DNA of 64,000 nucleotides from Pedobacter sp. B4-66 (GCF_018492665.1 NZ_JAFVME010000006.1:62001-126000); one strand, 5' to 3'; positions 50,115-59,113 are shown, numbered from the stretch's first letter. Program-made: numbers and translations. The notes: generated by a model from the sequence alone, not told the origin.

Positions 50115-51137
50115 TTATTTAGCGTTTAGTGCCAAAGGCTGTTCTTCGTCAGATTTGATTTCACTGGGCAAAATGCCGAAGTAACGTTTAAAGGCATCAG
50201 TAAGGTGGCTTTGATGATTAAACCCTACAGCCGCAGCTACCTGACCTATACTTTTCTTTTCATCCAGAATCAATCTTCTCGCTTCCTCCATTCTTAGCCT
50301 TGTTACATAACCATAAATGGTGGTACCGAAATACTCTTTAAAGCCCCGCTTAAGCTTAAACTCATTTAGTGCAATTTGTTTCGCTAACTCAATAATTGTC
50401 GGTGGATAGGTATACTCAGCGTCCAGTATATCTCTGGCATGTTCAATCTTTTTAAGATCGTCTTGTTTGATCATATACTTGTCAACCTCCGCCATGCCCG
50501 ATTGCATCTGCTCCAGCTGAAGCATTAGCAATTCCAGAATCTTGGATTCGGTATGAAGTCTTTTAAGTTCCCCGTTCCTTTTACATTCACAGATATCATT
50601 AATTACCCGTTTCATTTCCGTAGTTACAGGCAAATCCTTGGCAGCATAAGAGGTATATCGTCCTTTTAATATCTCTCTAACAAAGTTGCTATGTAGTAAA
50701 GAATGCTGATCAATGAGGTGAAAATAGTATTCTCTTGAAAGCACCAGCAAAAAATACTTGTACTCTATATCCGGCATCATCGGGTACTTACCCTTTATAG
50801 AAGGAATGTACCTGATATTATGCCTGCTACCCGTTCTCCTTCCTTCTTTATCAATAGTTTTTTCATTGGACGGATGTGTACCATAAAAAATAAATTGAGA
50901 GGTAATCGCTTCTCCTTCAATTTCAGAAAGAACCTTAACATGTTCTGAAAACTGCATAGTAGAATGAACAAGAAAAAGCCCGCCTGCACTAAGCTGGTAA
51001 TTAACCAGCTTCTGCGCCGGCAGACTCTTGATGTTGACATTCTTCTCAGAAAGAGGTGTATTTGGAGAATAGAGTTCAGGAATTTCTTCAATGAACAACC
51101 AGTCGTCTGCCCCTTCTATTTTTGATTTTATCTTCAT
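50115..51137 (-). CDS. AraC-family transcriptional regulator within the heme locus
   Basis: A 340-residue regulator. The C-terminal 100 residues hold two HTH motifs: IIELAKQIALNEFKLKRGFKEYFG (about 257-280) and IGQVAAAVGFNHQSHLTDAFKRYFG (about 305-329), the AraC/XylS signature. The N-terminal domain (about 1-220) is like the sensor part of PchR-type iron regulators, but I cannot name its ligand; heme, biliverdin or a siderophore are candidates. It sits between heme oxygenase (49 bases) and HmuY (5) and probably binds the 20-bp direct repeats at 49371 and 56978. Confidence 0.88.
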   Translation of the reverse strand: MKIKSKIEGADDWLFIEEIPELYSPNTPLSEKNVNIKSLPAQKLVNYQLSAGGLFLVHSTMQFSEHVKVLSEIEGEAITSQFIFYGTHPSNEKTIDKEGRRTGSRHNIRYIPSIKGKYPMMPDIEYKYFLLVLSREYYFHLIDQHSLLHSNFVREILKGRYTSYAAKDLPVTTEMKRVINDICECKRNGELKRLHTESKILELLMLQLEQMQSGMAEVDKYMIKQDDLKKIEHARDILDAEYTYPPTIIELAKQIALNEFKLKRGFKEYFGTTIYGYVTRLRMEEARRLILDEKKSIGQVAAAVGFNHQSHLTDAFKRYFGILPSEIKSDEEQPLALNAK

Positions 51138-51186
51138 CAGCTTGTTTAATTGTTTTTCATAAGGATGATTATTGTCTTACTTCTGA

Positions 51187-51750
51187 TTAAGAAGCGACTG
51201 GAACTTCACCAAATACATCGCCGAAACGAAGAAAAGTTTCGTCTGCCGTTTTTATAGCTGCCTCCTGTTCCAATTGAGTTTCTCCTTTTTCATTCAATAC
51301 AGCTACAAATTTCCCCCACATCTGCCCCGTGGCTTCTCCATAGCCAGAAAAGAAGGAAACTCCCTTTGTTACACCGTACTTGGCAAGCATCTGCACAATG
51401 ATCGGTCCGCCCATGATGGAGCCTTCCATAACATACATAGCACCAAGTGCTTCCAAAATATTTTCAATTTTAGGGATCGTTACTTCAGGCAGTTTATTGA
51501 TGTCACTTCCAAGTTCTTCGATATCAGCTTTTAAATAAGATGAATTGCGGCGTTCCGCATGATCAGGCAAAATATCTGTAGTTATATAGGGTTGTATTGC
51601 TTTTTCTACTTCCTTAAAGTAGGCGTAGAAATGTTTTAATACATCTGCATAATCTGCATTGCTTCTTATTGCTTTTAGCTTTAAGATTACTTTTTTCTCT
51701 AGTTGCTGGTGGCCTTCTTTAGTAGCCTCCTTGATTTTAGTACTTAGCAT
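51187..51750 (-). CDS. biliverdin-producing heme oxygenase
   Basis: A 187-residue heme oxygenase that opens heme to biliverdin, CO and Fe. The proximal ligand is probably His14 in ATKEGHQQLEKK. The distal helix is ALGAMYVMEGSIMGGPIIVQML (about 107-128), matching the conserved YVxEGSxxGG. FFSGYGEATGQMWGKFV follows. No signal peptide, so it acts in the cytoplasm on imported heme. It is closest to the bacteriophytochrome-type oxygenases. In the receptor unit it lies between two IPT-like lipoprotein genes and the AraC gene. Confidence 0.9.
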   Translation of the reverse strand: MLSTKIKEATKEGHQQLEKKVILKLKAIRSNADYADVLKHFYAYFKEVEKAIQPYITTDILPDHAERRNSSYLKADIEELGSDINKLPEVTIPKIENILEALGAMYVMEGSIMGGPIIVQMLAKYGVTKGVSFFSGYGEATGQMWGKFVAVLNEKGETQLEQEAAIKTADETFLRFGDVFGEVPVAS

Positions 51751-51779
51751 GGTATTTTATTTATTGGTGTAAAATGTGT

Positions 51780-52733
51780 TTACTTCGCTATAACAGTAAT
51801 AGGTAAAGCTATAAAGCTTACGCTAGCTGCTGATTCATCGTAATATTCGCTGCCTGGATACCAATACCTTAATCTGATATAATTCGCTAATGGAAAATCT
51901 TCAGGTATTTTCAGCGTAATACTGCCCGTTTTGGCTTCGTTGATTGTAACACTTATGTAAGCTCTCGTAGTATTATTGTACAGTTCTACATTGTTGATAT
52001 TTTGTAGGTTTACTCCTTCATTGATAGTCAAAAGATCTCCTTGTTTTAAAGTCATCGTCTCTTTAAAGAAAGTGCTTGGAATATTTGGCTTGGTATTCTC
52101 AACAATAGCAAAGTCCTGAAGGTAGGATACACTTTTTCCATTAACTACCACCTTTATTGCTTTGTAATTACCAACTGGTATTTCGGGCAATGCATTTATA
52201 CTAATCTCATTTATTGCTGTTATTCTTGCTTCCGACTCCTGATTGTTGGTATTAACCAGTATAACCTTCGTATTTCCGGGTGTTGCATCAAAATAATCAC
52301 CTATAATGCTGATTTGATCCACTGGTGTCATAAATGCCTTATCGTTAAAATTGAGCACACCATAAACACCGCCCAACAGTGGGATAGGCGTATTCATAAC
52401 AATCTTAAGTTTAAAGGTAGCTTTAGTACCATTTTCAGCAGTTATGGTATAGGTAGTATTGTTTGAGAATGGCACCGCAGCACCAGTTGCAGGTGATGCA
52501 GTTGCTTTATCTGCAATCGTAAACTGAGGGGTAACAGTAGCAGGAACAGCCTGTCCTGGTGGCCAGTATATAATGATCTGTCCATTTTCTACGGCAGCTT
52601 TTAGTGCTTCTCCGTTCGCATCCTTAATAGAAAAACTAAGGATATCAGTATAAGGTAAATTAGGATATTCCTTTTTACAGGCGTTGAATACCAATAATGG
52701 AATAATAAAAAGATATAGATATTTTAATTTCAT
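51780..52733 (-). CDS. DUF5018/IPT-like surface lipoprotein (1)
   Basis: A 317-residue lipoprotein (Cys19, FNAC). The N-terminal third (about 30-115, ILSFSIKDANG to ENGTKATFKLKI) is a beta-sandwich like DUF5018. The middle (about 125-210) resembles an IPT/TIG domain (SIIGDYFDATPGNTKVILVNTNN), and the end is a second sandwich. No enzyme motifs. With its paralogue 2 bases away it would form a pair of surface-exposed binding proteins of the heme receptor system. Its ligand is unknown. Confidence 0.75.
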   Translation of the reverse strand: MKLKYLYLFIIPLLVFNACKKEYPNLPYTDILSFSIKDANGEALKAAVENGQIIIYWPPGQAVPATVTPQFTIADKATASPATGAAVPFSNNTTYTITAENGTKATFKLKIVMNTPIPLLGGVYGVLNFNDKAFMTPVDQISIIGDYFDATPGNTKVILVNTNNQESEARITAINEISINALPEIPVGNYKAIKVVVNGKSVSYLQDFAIVENTKPNIPSTFFKETMTLKQGDLLTINEGVNLQNINNVELYNNTTRAYISVTINEAKTGSITLKIPEDFPLANYIRLRYWYPGSEYYDESAASVSFIALPITVIAK

Positions 52734-52735
52734 AA

Positions 52736-53701
52736 TTATTTAGCAATTACAGTAATGTTCCAGAAAGTAGAGGTTAATTTAGGGAAGCCTTCAAAAATGA
52801 TAGATGGCGCATATACACCGGGCGGAACGGTGGCAGGAATACGTACATTAGCAGTGTTGATAGTCTGACCTTCGATACCTAGTTCAACCTTTTCTCCATT
52901 TACCATGATACTGAATGATTCAAACTTAGTGAATACAGGGCCGCTGCTTTTGATAGCAAATGCTTCACCTTGCTTCACAGTTGGTGTTACATAGTCAACC
53001 TGTGGGGTGACGTACTCAAGCTTAACCGGATATTTCATTTCAGTAGTGAGAGAAAGTACTTTCACGCGCACCTTATAAAGACCAGGCAAAACAGTTTGTG
53101 GCACCCCCATATAGCTGATATTGTAAGTTTTTTTGCCATCTGCACCATTAAGAGGCCTTACAGCGGCTGCTCCAAACCCCGTTGTATGAGAAAACTCACT
53201 TTCTTTGCCGGTAGCATCTACCAGAAACACCCTTACTTTATTGGCATCATTGGTATTAAAGTTACCATCAAAACTAGCCATCTGAAATCCAATCCCAATT
53301 GACGCAGTAGTGGTTTCAGAAGATAACTCTTTAATTAACAAAGGTGTAACTTGCTGCAACTTAATGATCAATTTGTAGGTTGAATTACTCTTGTCTGCTC
53401 CTGTTACAGTATAGGTCATTGTATTATTTAATACTTCAACCGGAAGTATTTCTTCTTTTAACTTAGCTCCTTTCGCCAGTTTGATTTCCGGATCTATCAC
53501 ATCCAGTTGATAATAGAAAGGAACATAAACTGTGATAGTTTTATCTGTTTCGTCAATGACGCCACTAATGACACCATCTGATACCGGAACTTTGTATTCA
53601 AGTATTTTACTGTCAGACTGGACTGGTAAATCCATCGTCTTTTTACACGAAGAGAAACTGATGAATACCAGTGTCGTATATATTATTAATTTTAGTTTCA
53701 T
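52736..53701 (-). CDS. DUF5018/IPT-like surface lipoprotein (2)
   Basis: A 321-residue lipoprotein (Cys19, FSSC), paralogue of the gene 2 bases downstream; both begin MKLK and end NITVIAK/LPITVIAK. The domain order is the same: ILEYKVPVSDGVISG to NSTYKLIIKLQQV (about 33-115), then an IPT-like part with NTNDANKVRVFLVDATGKESEF, then a final strand-rich domain (about 230-321). It is 14 bases after HmuY (6). I infer a surface accessory role for heme capture. Confidence 0.75.
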   Translation of the reverse strand: MKLKLIIYTTLVFISFSSCKKTMDLPVQSDSKILEYKVPVSDGVISGVIDETDKTITVYVPFYYQLDVIDPEIKLAKGAKLKEEILPVEVLNNTMTYTVTGADKSNSTYKLIIKLQQVTPLLIKELSSETTTASIGIGFQMASFDGNFNTNDANKVRVFLVDATGKESEFSHTTGFGAAAVRPLNGADGKKTYNISYMGVPQTVLPGLYKVRVKVLSLTTEMKYPVKLEYVTPQVDYVTPTVKQGEAFAIKSSGPVFTKFESFSIMVNGEKVELGIEGQTINTANVRIPATVPPGVYAPSIIFEGFPKLTSTFWNITVIAK

Positions 53702-53715
53702 TGGAGATTTAGATA

Positions 53716-54492
53716 TTATTTGATTTCAAATTTGGTACTGCCTTTTGGTACGATTACATATTCGAATGTGAAAAACATGTGGGGCGTTGTTCTGAACCAC
53801 TTATCCGGTGTAAATGCATCTTTATAGCAACTGATCATTTTTATTTTTGCATAGTTCCCTTTTGCTGTTCTTACAATCAGCGTTCTGGCTTTTAACTGCG
53901 TGCCATTCTTCATAGTCATAGGATCGCTTAGTGCATAAGCAACATGCATTTTATCATAACTGCCATCGCCAATAATGTTACCGCCATAATCATACAGGTA
54001 CCAGCCGATACCCTGGCCAAAGTCTCCCTTTCCATCAGTTCCTACGGCTGCCACTTTAGTATTAAACTCCGCATCTGTAGGTACATCCGTCACTTCATTG
54101 AATGGCTTCTCAACAATCATAATTCCGCCAACACCGGCTCCTCCGTATCCTAAATTATTTCCCTCATTACCATTATTTCCAGATATAAAACTGTTATACA
54201 ACCCATTAAAACCCATATCCCATCTGGCAGTTTTAGCATAATTAGCTGGTGTCTCTTTTTTAGTTTCCAAACTAAAAAAGGCGGCTGACTTAGTTTCAGT
54301 TGGGTTCTTATCATCAGTCTCTACAGCAAAATTCTCTACCCTGTGCAGTTTGTTGTAAGAAACATAGCCTGTTTCAGCAGGTATTTCCGGCTCTGCTTCA
54401 GCAGTTTCATCTTTTGAGCAGGACATTGTAAAAGTCCCTGTCAATAGCAGAAGGATTATCCACCTGCTGGTTTTTATAAATTGTGTGTTCAT
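53716..54492 (-). CDS. HmuY-like lipoprotein (6), next to the receptor gene
   Basis: A 258-residue lipoprotein (Cys25, TMSC). TARWDMGFNGLYNSFISGNNG (about 87-107), QGIGWYLYDYGGNI and RTAKGNYAKIKMISCYKDAF keep the HmuY order. Clear likeness to (4) and (5). It follows the TonB receptor gene by 21 bases, the place hmuY takes beside hmuR in Porphyromonas, so this one is the best candidate for the receptor's direct partner. The Cys in ISCYK is extra. Confidence 0.88.
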   Translation of the reverse strand: MNTQFIKTSRWIILLLLTGTFTMSCSKDETAEAEPEIPAETGYVSYNKLHRVENFAVETDDKNPTETKSAAFFSLETKKETPANYAKTARWDMGFNGLYNSFISGNNGNEGNNLGYGGAGVGGIMIVEKPFNEVTDVPTDAEFNTKVAAVGTDGKGDFGQGIGWYLYDYGGNIIGDGSYDKMHVAYALSDPMTMKNGTQLKARTLIVRTAKGNYAKIKMISCYKDAFTPDKWFRTTPHMFFTFEYVIVPKGSTKFEIK

Positions 54493-54513
54493 GTGGTGAT
54501 ATATTTCAATTGT

Positions 54514-56883
54514 TTATTCATTCTTAAAAAATCTCCAGCTAATCCCTCCCAATATGGCTCGCCCCTGCTGTCCGGGTATCAACTGATCCCGATAATTCAT
54601 CAGATTATCTGCAGTAATCTGCAACTGTAAATGTTTGTTATACAAAGTTTTTTGAACTGCCAGGTTCAGCAAAAAAAAGCTCTTCACAAATTTGTCCCAG
54701 GGATCCAGAAAGTTATTTGCCCTGTTGTCTTCCATAAAGCCATACTTGCTTCTGTAGTTCACACGGAATGACCCTGTTAATCCCAGCCGATCATAAGTAT
54801 AACTGGCTTTTATATTAGCCATGTGTCTCGATCTGTTATTCATCCCCAGATAATCACTACGTCTGGAACGTCGTGTTTCATTTACATCAGTATCATAAAC
54901 CACTGAATACAAACCAGTTTCATTCTTTATAGAATCCAAAACACCTTTATCTATCGCATAAAGCAATTGATAACCGACCGAGAGATGGATTGATTTCGAA
55001 ACTTTATAATTGATCCCTATTTCTGCCCCTGTAGTACAGGCTTTGGCAATATTCATATAAGAATAAATTTGCTGACCGCTTGTTTTAAATGCCACCTGTT
55101 CAGAATTAATGAAATTCTTCATGTCATTATAGAATATGTTTACATCCAGATCCAATGCACCGAGCGGTTTATAGGCAAATCCACCACTGTAAGAAACAGA
55201 GCGCTCCGGTTTAAGTGTTCCAATGCGCTTAGCTGGAAAAATACTCATGATCTGCCCCGCATCCTGAAGGATCCGTATTTCGCGCCAAAATTCCTCAGCC
55301 CCAAATACAGAATACCCTGTTTGCACATTGGTGAAATTCATATACAACTGTTGAAAATTCGGCGTTTTAAATCCTGTTCCAATTGCAGCCCTCAATATTA
55401 AATTTTTCAATGCGCTGTAGCGCAACCCAATACTCGGATTTAATTTAGCGCCGTATTTATCATGATAATCGAACCTGGCACCCCCGGTAAATGAAAGCTT
55501 GTCGGTCGCTTGCCAATCAAACTGACCATACATAAAATAATTGGCCATGCTTTTACTACTTCTATAGGAAGTATTATCCAGCAATTCATAAGCTCCTCCT
55601 GTCCCTCCGGTTAGCTCAACAGAAGATCCCATATTTTTAGATGCCTGTATTTCTACACGATGCAGATATTGCTTAAAACCGCTCCCCTGCATGACAAAAC
55701 CACTTTCCAGATCGGTAACATCCTGGTCATTCTGATACCTGGTCAGGTAATATTGTGATTTCAGTTTCAGCCCATTCCTAAAATTATTGTTTAAGGCCAA
55801 AGAACCATTAAGGTCATATTCATCCAGCACATCCATACTCGGACTAAGATTTTGATAGGCAATCTTATTTTCCGAATGCCGTGTTACAAACCTGCCATTA
55901 AAACTCAACGTACTGATGTCATTCAATAAATACCGACCCCGTCCCTGAAAAGCATAACTATTAAAGGGAGGGGCAGTTTTTCCGTCTGATAAGTAAGGAT
56001 TTGAATTAAAGCCATCTGTCCGGTAGTAATTACCCGATAAATAGGCCGATCCCTTTTTACCCGCAAAAGGCGTTTCTCCCTCAAGAGTAGCATCAACCAT
56101 GTTAAAACTTCCATACCTCAGTGCGGCAAGGCCCTGCGGTTGACTTATATTTTTACGCGTTACAATATTTACAACACCTGCTAACGCTTCGCTACCAAAC
56201 AAGCAAGAAGATGCACCCTTAATGATTTCTATACGTTCAATATTGGAGACTGTAATTCTGGAAAGATCAAAATTACCATTGTTCCGACCCACCATTGGCT
56301 GTCCATCAATCATGATCATGGTGTATCCACTATCAAAACCCTGCATTTGCAAACCTACTGCCCTATTTCCAGAGCCGATATCATTTACAATTGCAAGCCC
56401 TGTCTGCTCTTTCAACACTTCATCCAATCTCCGACTACCCATCATTTCAATTTCTTGCCTTGTAATCACCTTACTTGGCATCGCAGTGCGGGTCATGTCA
56501 ATAAAGTTATCAGGATTGCTATGTACTCCGGTTACATTAACCTCGTTCAACTCCTTGTTTCCTACCTTAAGTTGAATAGAAATCGTACTTACCTTCCCTG
56601 TTTTTATTTCAACTTCATTTGTCTCGTTCTCAAACCCTATTGCAGAAACATGCAATATATAAGTACCTTCATAAAGACCACTGATCTTAAACTTACCCTT
56701 CGAGTCGCTAAGTGCTTTTTTATGATCTGGCTGAAGTGTTACTGCAATACCTTGCAACAGCTTCCCTTTCTCGTCGGTAATTACCCCCTCCAAACTGCCC
56801 AGTTTATCCATGCTAAAAGCAGACAAACCCTGCAGGGTAAACAAGAAAATCAAACACCTTTTAATGATAGGAAAGCGATACAT
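54514..56883 (-). CDS. TonB-dependent heme receptor (HmuR-like)
   Basis: A TonB-dependent receptor of 789 residues. I chose the ATG at 56881-56883 (MYRFPIIKRC), which starts a normal signal peptide; a TTG three codons earlier is also possible. After the signal, a carboxypeptidase-regulatory-like domain (about 27-105, GVITDEKGKLLQGIAV) leads to the plug (MPSKVITRQEIEMMGSRRLDEVLKEQ, about 130) and a 22-strand barrel ending in FFKNE. There is no STN domain, so no FecR-type signalling. It leads the unit with HmuY (6), the IPT pair, heme oxygenase, AraC and HmuY (5). A strong Fur-like palindrome stands just upstream. Confidence 0.9.
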   Translation of the reverse strand: MYRFPIIKRCLIFLFTLQGLSAFSMDKLGSLEGVITDEKGKLLQGIAVTLQPDHKKALSDSKGKFKISGLYEGTYILHVSAIGFENETNEVEIKTGKVSTISIQLKVGNKELNEVNVTGVHSNPDNFIDMTRTAMPSKVITRQEIEMMGSRRLDEVLKEQTGLAIVNDIGSGNRAVGLQMQGFDSGYTMIMIDGQPMVGRNNGNFDLSRITVSNIERIEIIKGASSCLFGSEALAGVVNIVTRKNISQPQGLAALRYGSFNMVDATLEGETPFAGKKGSAYLSGNYYRTDGFNSNPYLSDGKTAPPFNSYAFQGRGRYLLNDISTLSFNGRFVTRHSENKIAYQNLSPSMDVLDEYDLNGSLALNNNFRNGLKLKSQYYLTRYQNDQDVTDLESGFVMQGSGFKQYLHRVEIQASKNMGSSVELTGGTGGAYELLDNTSYRSSKSMANYFMYGQFDWQATDKLSFTGGARFDYHDKYGAKLNPSIGLRYSALKNLILRAAIGTGFKTPNFQQLYMNFTNVQTGYSVFGAEEFWREIRILQDAGQIMSIFPAKRIGTLKPERSVSYSGGFAYKPLGALDLDVNIFYNDMKNFINSEQVAFKTSGQQIYSYMNIAKACTTGAEIGINYKVSKSIHLSVGYQLLYAIDKGVLDSIKNETGLYSVVYDTDVNETRRSRRSDYLGMNNRSRHMANIKASYTYDRLGLTGSFRVNYRSKYGFMEDNRANNFLDPWDKFVKSFFLLNLAVQKTLYNKHLQLQITADNLMNYRDQLIPGQQGRAILGGISWRFFKNE

Positions 56884-56896
56884 GAAATACAATTAG

Positions 56897-56919
56897 TTAT
56901 TTTTAATCAGTCTAAATAA
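56897..56919. promoter_or_regulatory. Fur/PerR-type 23-bp palindrome before the receptor gene
   Basis: On the minus strand the site matches the one at 49302-49324 at 20 of 23 positions; the core reads TTAGACTGATTAAAA. The spacing to the ATG (14 bases) puts it over the likely transcription start, where a repressor would block. Confidence 0.65.
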
Positions 56920-56977
56920 GATGACAAATATGCTTACATTTGTCAGAAATAAAGCAACGCAAAGAGGATTATTTTTA

Positions 56978-57010
56978 ACCATTTCGGGATTGTTTTTACG
57001 GATTCAGGAT
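56978..57010 (-). promoter_or_regulatory. candidate AraC operator upstream of the receptor unit
   Basis: ACCATTTCGGGAT (56978-56990), five bases, TTACG (56996-57000), five bases, AGGAT (57006-57010). Same elements and same 20-bp repeat as at 49371-49403. It lies 81 bases above the Fur-like box, against 69 bases for the other copy; the difference is about one helical turn. Confidence 0.6.
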
Positions 57011-57170
57011 GATTTACGGTAAAAACAGAGCAAAAATGCAACTAGAACATATTCTAAAAAACAAGCATAAACAACTAACAAACAACAAAATACAGTCTGC
57101 AAAACCATAAGGAAACAAAAACAACAGTACCCACAAAAAATATATACCAATACCGTTAACCCCGATCAAA

Positions 57171-57193
57171 TTATTTGGAATGATTTTAATTAA
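57171..57193. promoter_or_regulatory. Fur/PerR-type 23-bp palindrome before the heme ABC operon
   Basis: The site has the core TTGGAATGATTTTAA and differs from the one at 49302-49324 at 2 of 23 positions. It lies 41 bases before the chosen start of the binding-protein gene. A TTTG (57174-57177) and a weak -7-like GTCCTTTG (57197-57204) flank it, so it would cover the promoter. Confidence 0.65.
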
Positions 57194-57234
57194 GTCGTCC
57201 TTTGCCTACGAAAACAAATAACAAAAACATAAAA

Positions 57235-58065
57235 ATGATCAGATCCTTCTACATTCTTTTTACAATCCTTCTGAGCTATAATGCCTCGTTTGCAAATGCC
57301 CAAAAGCGTATTATTACCCTAAGTGGTGCACTTACCGAAACTGTAGATGCATTAGGGTTCGGCCCACAAATTGTTGCTGTAGACGTAACAAGCACTTACC
57401 CTGCTTACGTAAATAAAATAGAAAAAGTAAGCCAGAACCGTAGTATATCTGCAGAAGGAGTTATCTCCTTTTCTCCTGATCTTGTCCTAGCGCCGGAAGG
57501 TGCACTTTCCAATGCTATAGAGTTTCAGCTAAAATCGGCGGGCATCAAGGTGGTTGTAGTAAAACAAGAGTTCTCTGTAAAAGGAGCTAATACCTTTATC
57601 CGACAGGTAGCAAGTGCATTAGATAATGTTGCAAAGGGAGAAGAATTGGTTAAACAAACCACTTTAAACGTAAACAAGGCACTTGAAACAGTAAAGAAAA
57701 ATCCGAAATCCCCTAAAGTACTTTTCCTATATGCCAGAGGTGCAGGCACTATGATGGTAGCCGGAAAAGACACCAATCTGGACGCAATCATTAAGCTTGC
57801 AGGTGGTAAAAATGCTGCGCAAGGCTTTTCAAACTTTAAACCTTACACTACTGAATCTTTGGTAAACGCAAATCCTGATCTGATATTAATGTTTGATTTC
57901 GGCTATAAAAGCCTCGGCGGAATAAACAGCATTCTTAAAATGCCAGGTGTATCGCTAACCAATGCCGGAAAAAACAAAAGAATAGTACAAATGGATGGTG
58001 AGTTATTAGTAAACTTTTCTGTTCGTCTGGCTCAGGCAATCACACAATTAAATGCTAATTGGTAA
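57235..58065 (+). CDS. heme ABC transporter periplasmic binding protein (HmuT-like)
   Basis: A 276-residue class III binding protein. I chose the ATG at 57235 (MIRSFYILFTILLSYNASFANAQKR), which gives a clean signal peptide; an ATG 11 codons upstream only adds a basic tail. Family marks: RIITLSGALTETVDALGFGPQIVAVDVTSTYP (in two pieces, about 25-55), ISFSPDLVLAPEGA (about 78-91) and TTESLVNANPDLILMFDFG. Tyr/His ligands are not certain. First gene of the rightward operon; the permease follows 3 bases after its stop. Confidence 0.9.
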   Translation: MIRSFYILFTILLSYNASFANAQKRIITLSGALTETVDALGFGPQIVAVDVTSTYPAYVNKIEKVSQNRSISAEGVISFSPDLVLAPEGALSNAIEFQLKSAGIKVVVVKQEFSVKGANTFIRQVASALDNVAKGEELVKQTTLNVNKALETVKKNPKSPKVLFLYARGAGTMMVAGKDTNLDAIIKLAGGKNAAQGFSNFKPYTTESLVNANPDLILMFDFGYKSLGGINSILKMPGVSLTNAGKNKRIVQMDGELLVNFSVRLAQAITQLNANW

Positions 58066-58068
58066 GTA

Positions 58069-59112
58069 GTGAGTAAGAAAACAGGTTTATACATTTTGCT
58101 AATTCTGGCATTATTAATTAGCGCAGGACTCTCTATGGGGCTTGGTGCAGTACAGATCCCTTTAAAAGAGGTTATTGTAATTTTAGGAAAAAAAATCGGA
58201 TTATTTAGTGAAATGCCCATATCCATACAACATGAAGGGGTACTGAACATTGTACGAATTCCGCGTGTAATACTCGGATTATTGGTAGGCGCCGCCCTGG
58301 GAATTTCGGGTACAGCCGTACAAGGCATTTTCAGAAACCCTTTGGCAGAACCGGGATTAATTGGAATCTCTGCAGGTGCTTCTTTGATGGCCGTAATCAT
58401 TATTGTACTCGAAGCAACCTTGCTGGCTAGCTTAAGCAATATTATGGGCTACTACATTATGGCCTTTGGTGCTTTTGCAGGCGCAGGTATAGCGGCTTTA
58501 ATTGTGTATCAAATTTCCAGAACCGACGGAAAATCTAATGTTGCTACAATGCTATTAGCAGGGATTGCAATTAATGCCCTTGCAGGTGCTTTAACCGGAC
58601 TCATCACCTATGCTGCCGATGATCAGCAATTACGTAACATCACGTTCTGGATGCTTGGAAGTCTCGCTGGAGCAACCTGGGAAACCGTAATTTCCTTACT
58701 ACCGTTTGTTTTAGTCCCACTGTTATTACTTCCACGAATGGGAAAAGCACTAAATGCATTCTCTTTGGGCGAAATACAGGCAGCGCAGCTTGGCCTTAAA
58801 GTAAATGTGGTAAAAAGAAACGTTGTTATATTGGCCACTATGGCAGTGGGTGCGGCCGTTTCTGTATCAGGTATCATTGGTTTCATTGGTTTGCTTGTTC
58901 CCCACACAATTCGTTTAGTTATTGGAGTAGACAACAAGCATGTTTTACCCGCATCGGCTCTTTTTGGTGCTTTAATGCTTACCATATCAGATATGATTTG
59001 TCGTGTCATTATTGCTCCTATAGAACTCCCAATTGGTGTAATAACAGCATTAATGGGCACTCCATTATTTCTATATATTTTAGTTAAGGACAAGAAAAAA
59101 CTGGTAATATAA
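58069..59112 (+). CDS. FecCD-type heme ABC transporter permease (HmuU-like)
   Basis: A 347-residue permease with about ten helices, GTG start at 58069 right after the binding-protein stop. FecCD signatures are RIPRVILGLLVGAALGISGTAVQGIFRNPLAEPGLIG (about 63-100, in pieces) and GIIGFIGLLVPHTIRLVIG (about 265-283), with the EAA-like loop. It forms the channel with the downstream ATPase. One copy means a homodimer. The ATPase start is 1 base after its stop. Confidence 0.93.
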   Translation: MSKKTGLYILLILALLISAGLSMGLGAVQIPLKEVIVILGKKIGLFSEMPISIQHEGVLNIVRIPRVILGLLVGAALGISGTAVQGIFRNPLAEPGLIGISAGASLMAVIIIVLEATLLASLSNIMGYYIMAFGAFAGAGIAALIVYQISRTDGKSNVATMLLAGIAINALAGALTGLITYAADDQQLRNITFWMLGSLAGATWETVISLLPFVLVPLLLLPRMGKALNAFSLGEIQAAQLGLKVNVVKRNVVILATMAVGAAVSVSGIIGFIGLLVPHTIRLVIGVDNKHVLPASALFGALMLTISDMICRVIIAPIELPIGVITALMGTPLFLYILVKDKKKLVI

Positions 59113-59113
59113 A

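Noticed and set aside
56884..56892. TTG start of the TonB receptor
   Set aside because: The ATG at 56883 gives a normal signal peptide; the TTG adds only three residues. It is not excluded.
57202..57234. Upstream ATG of the heme-binding protein
   Set aside because: It adds a lysine/asparagine-rich tail before the signal peptide and lies in the -7-like box.
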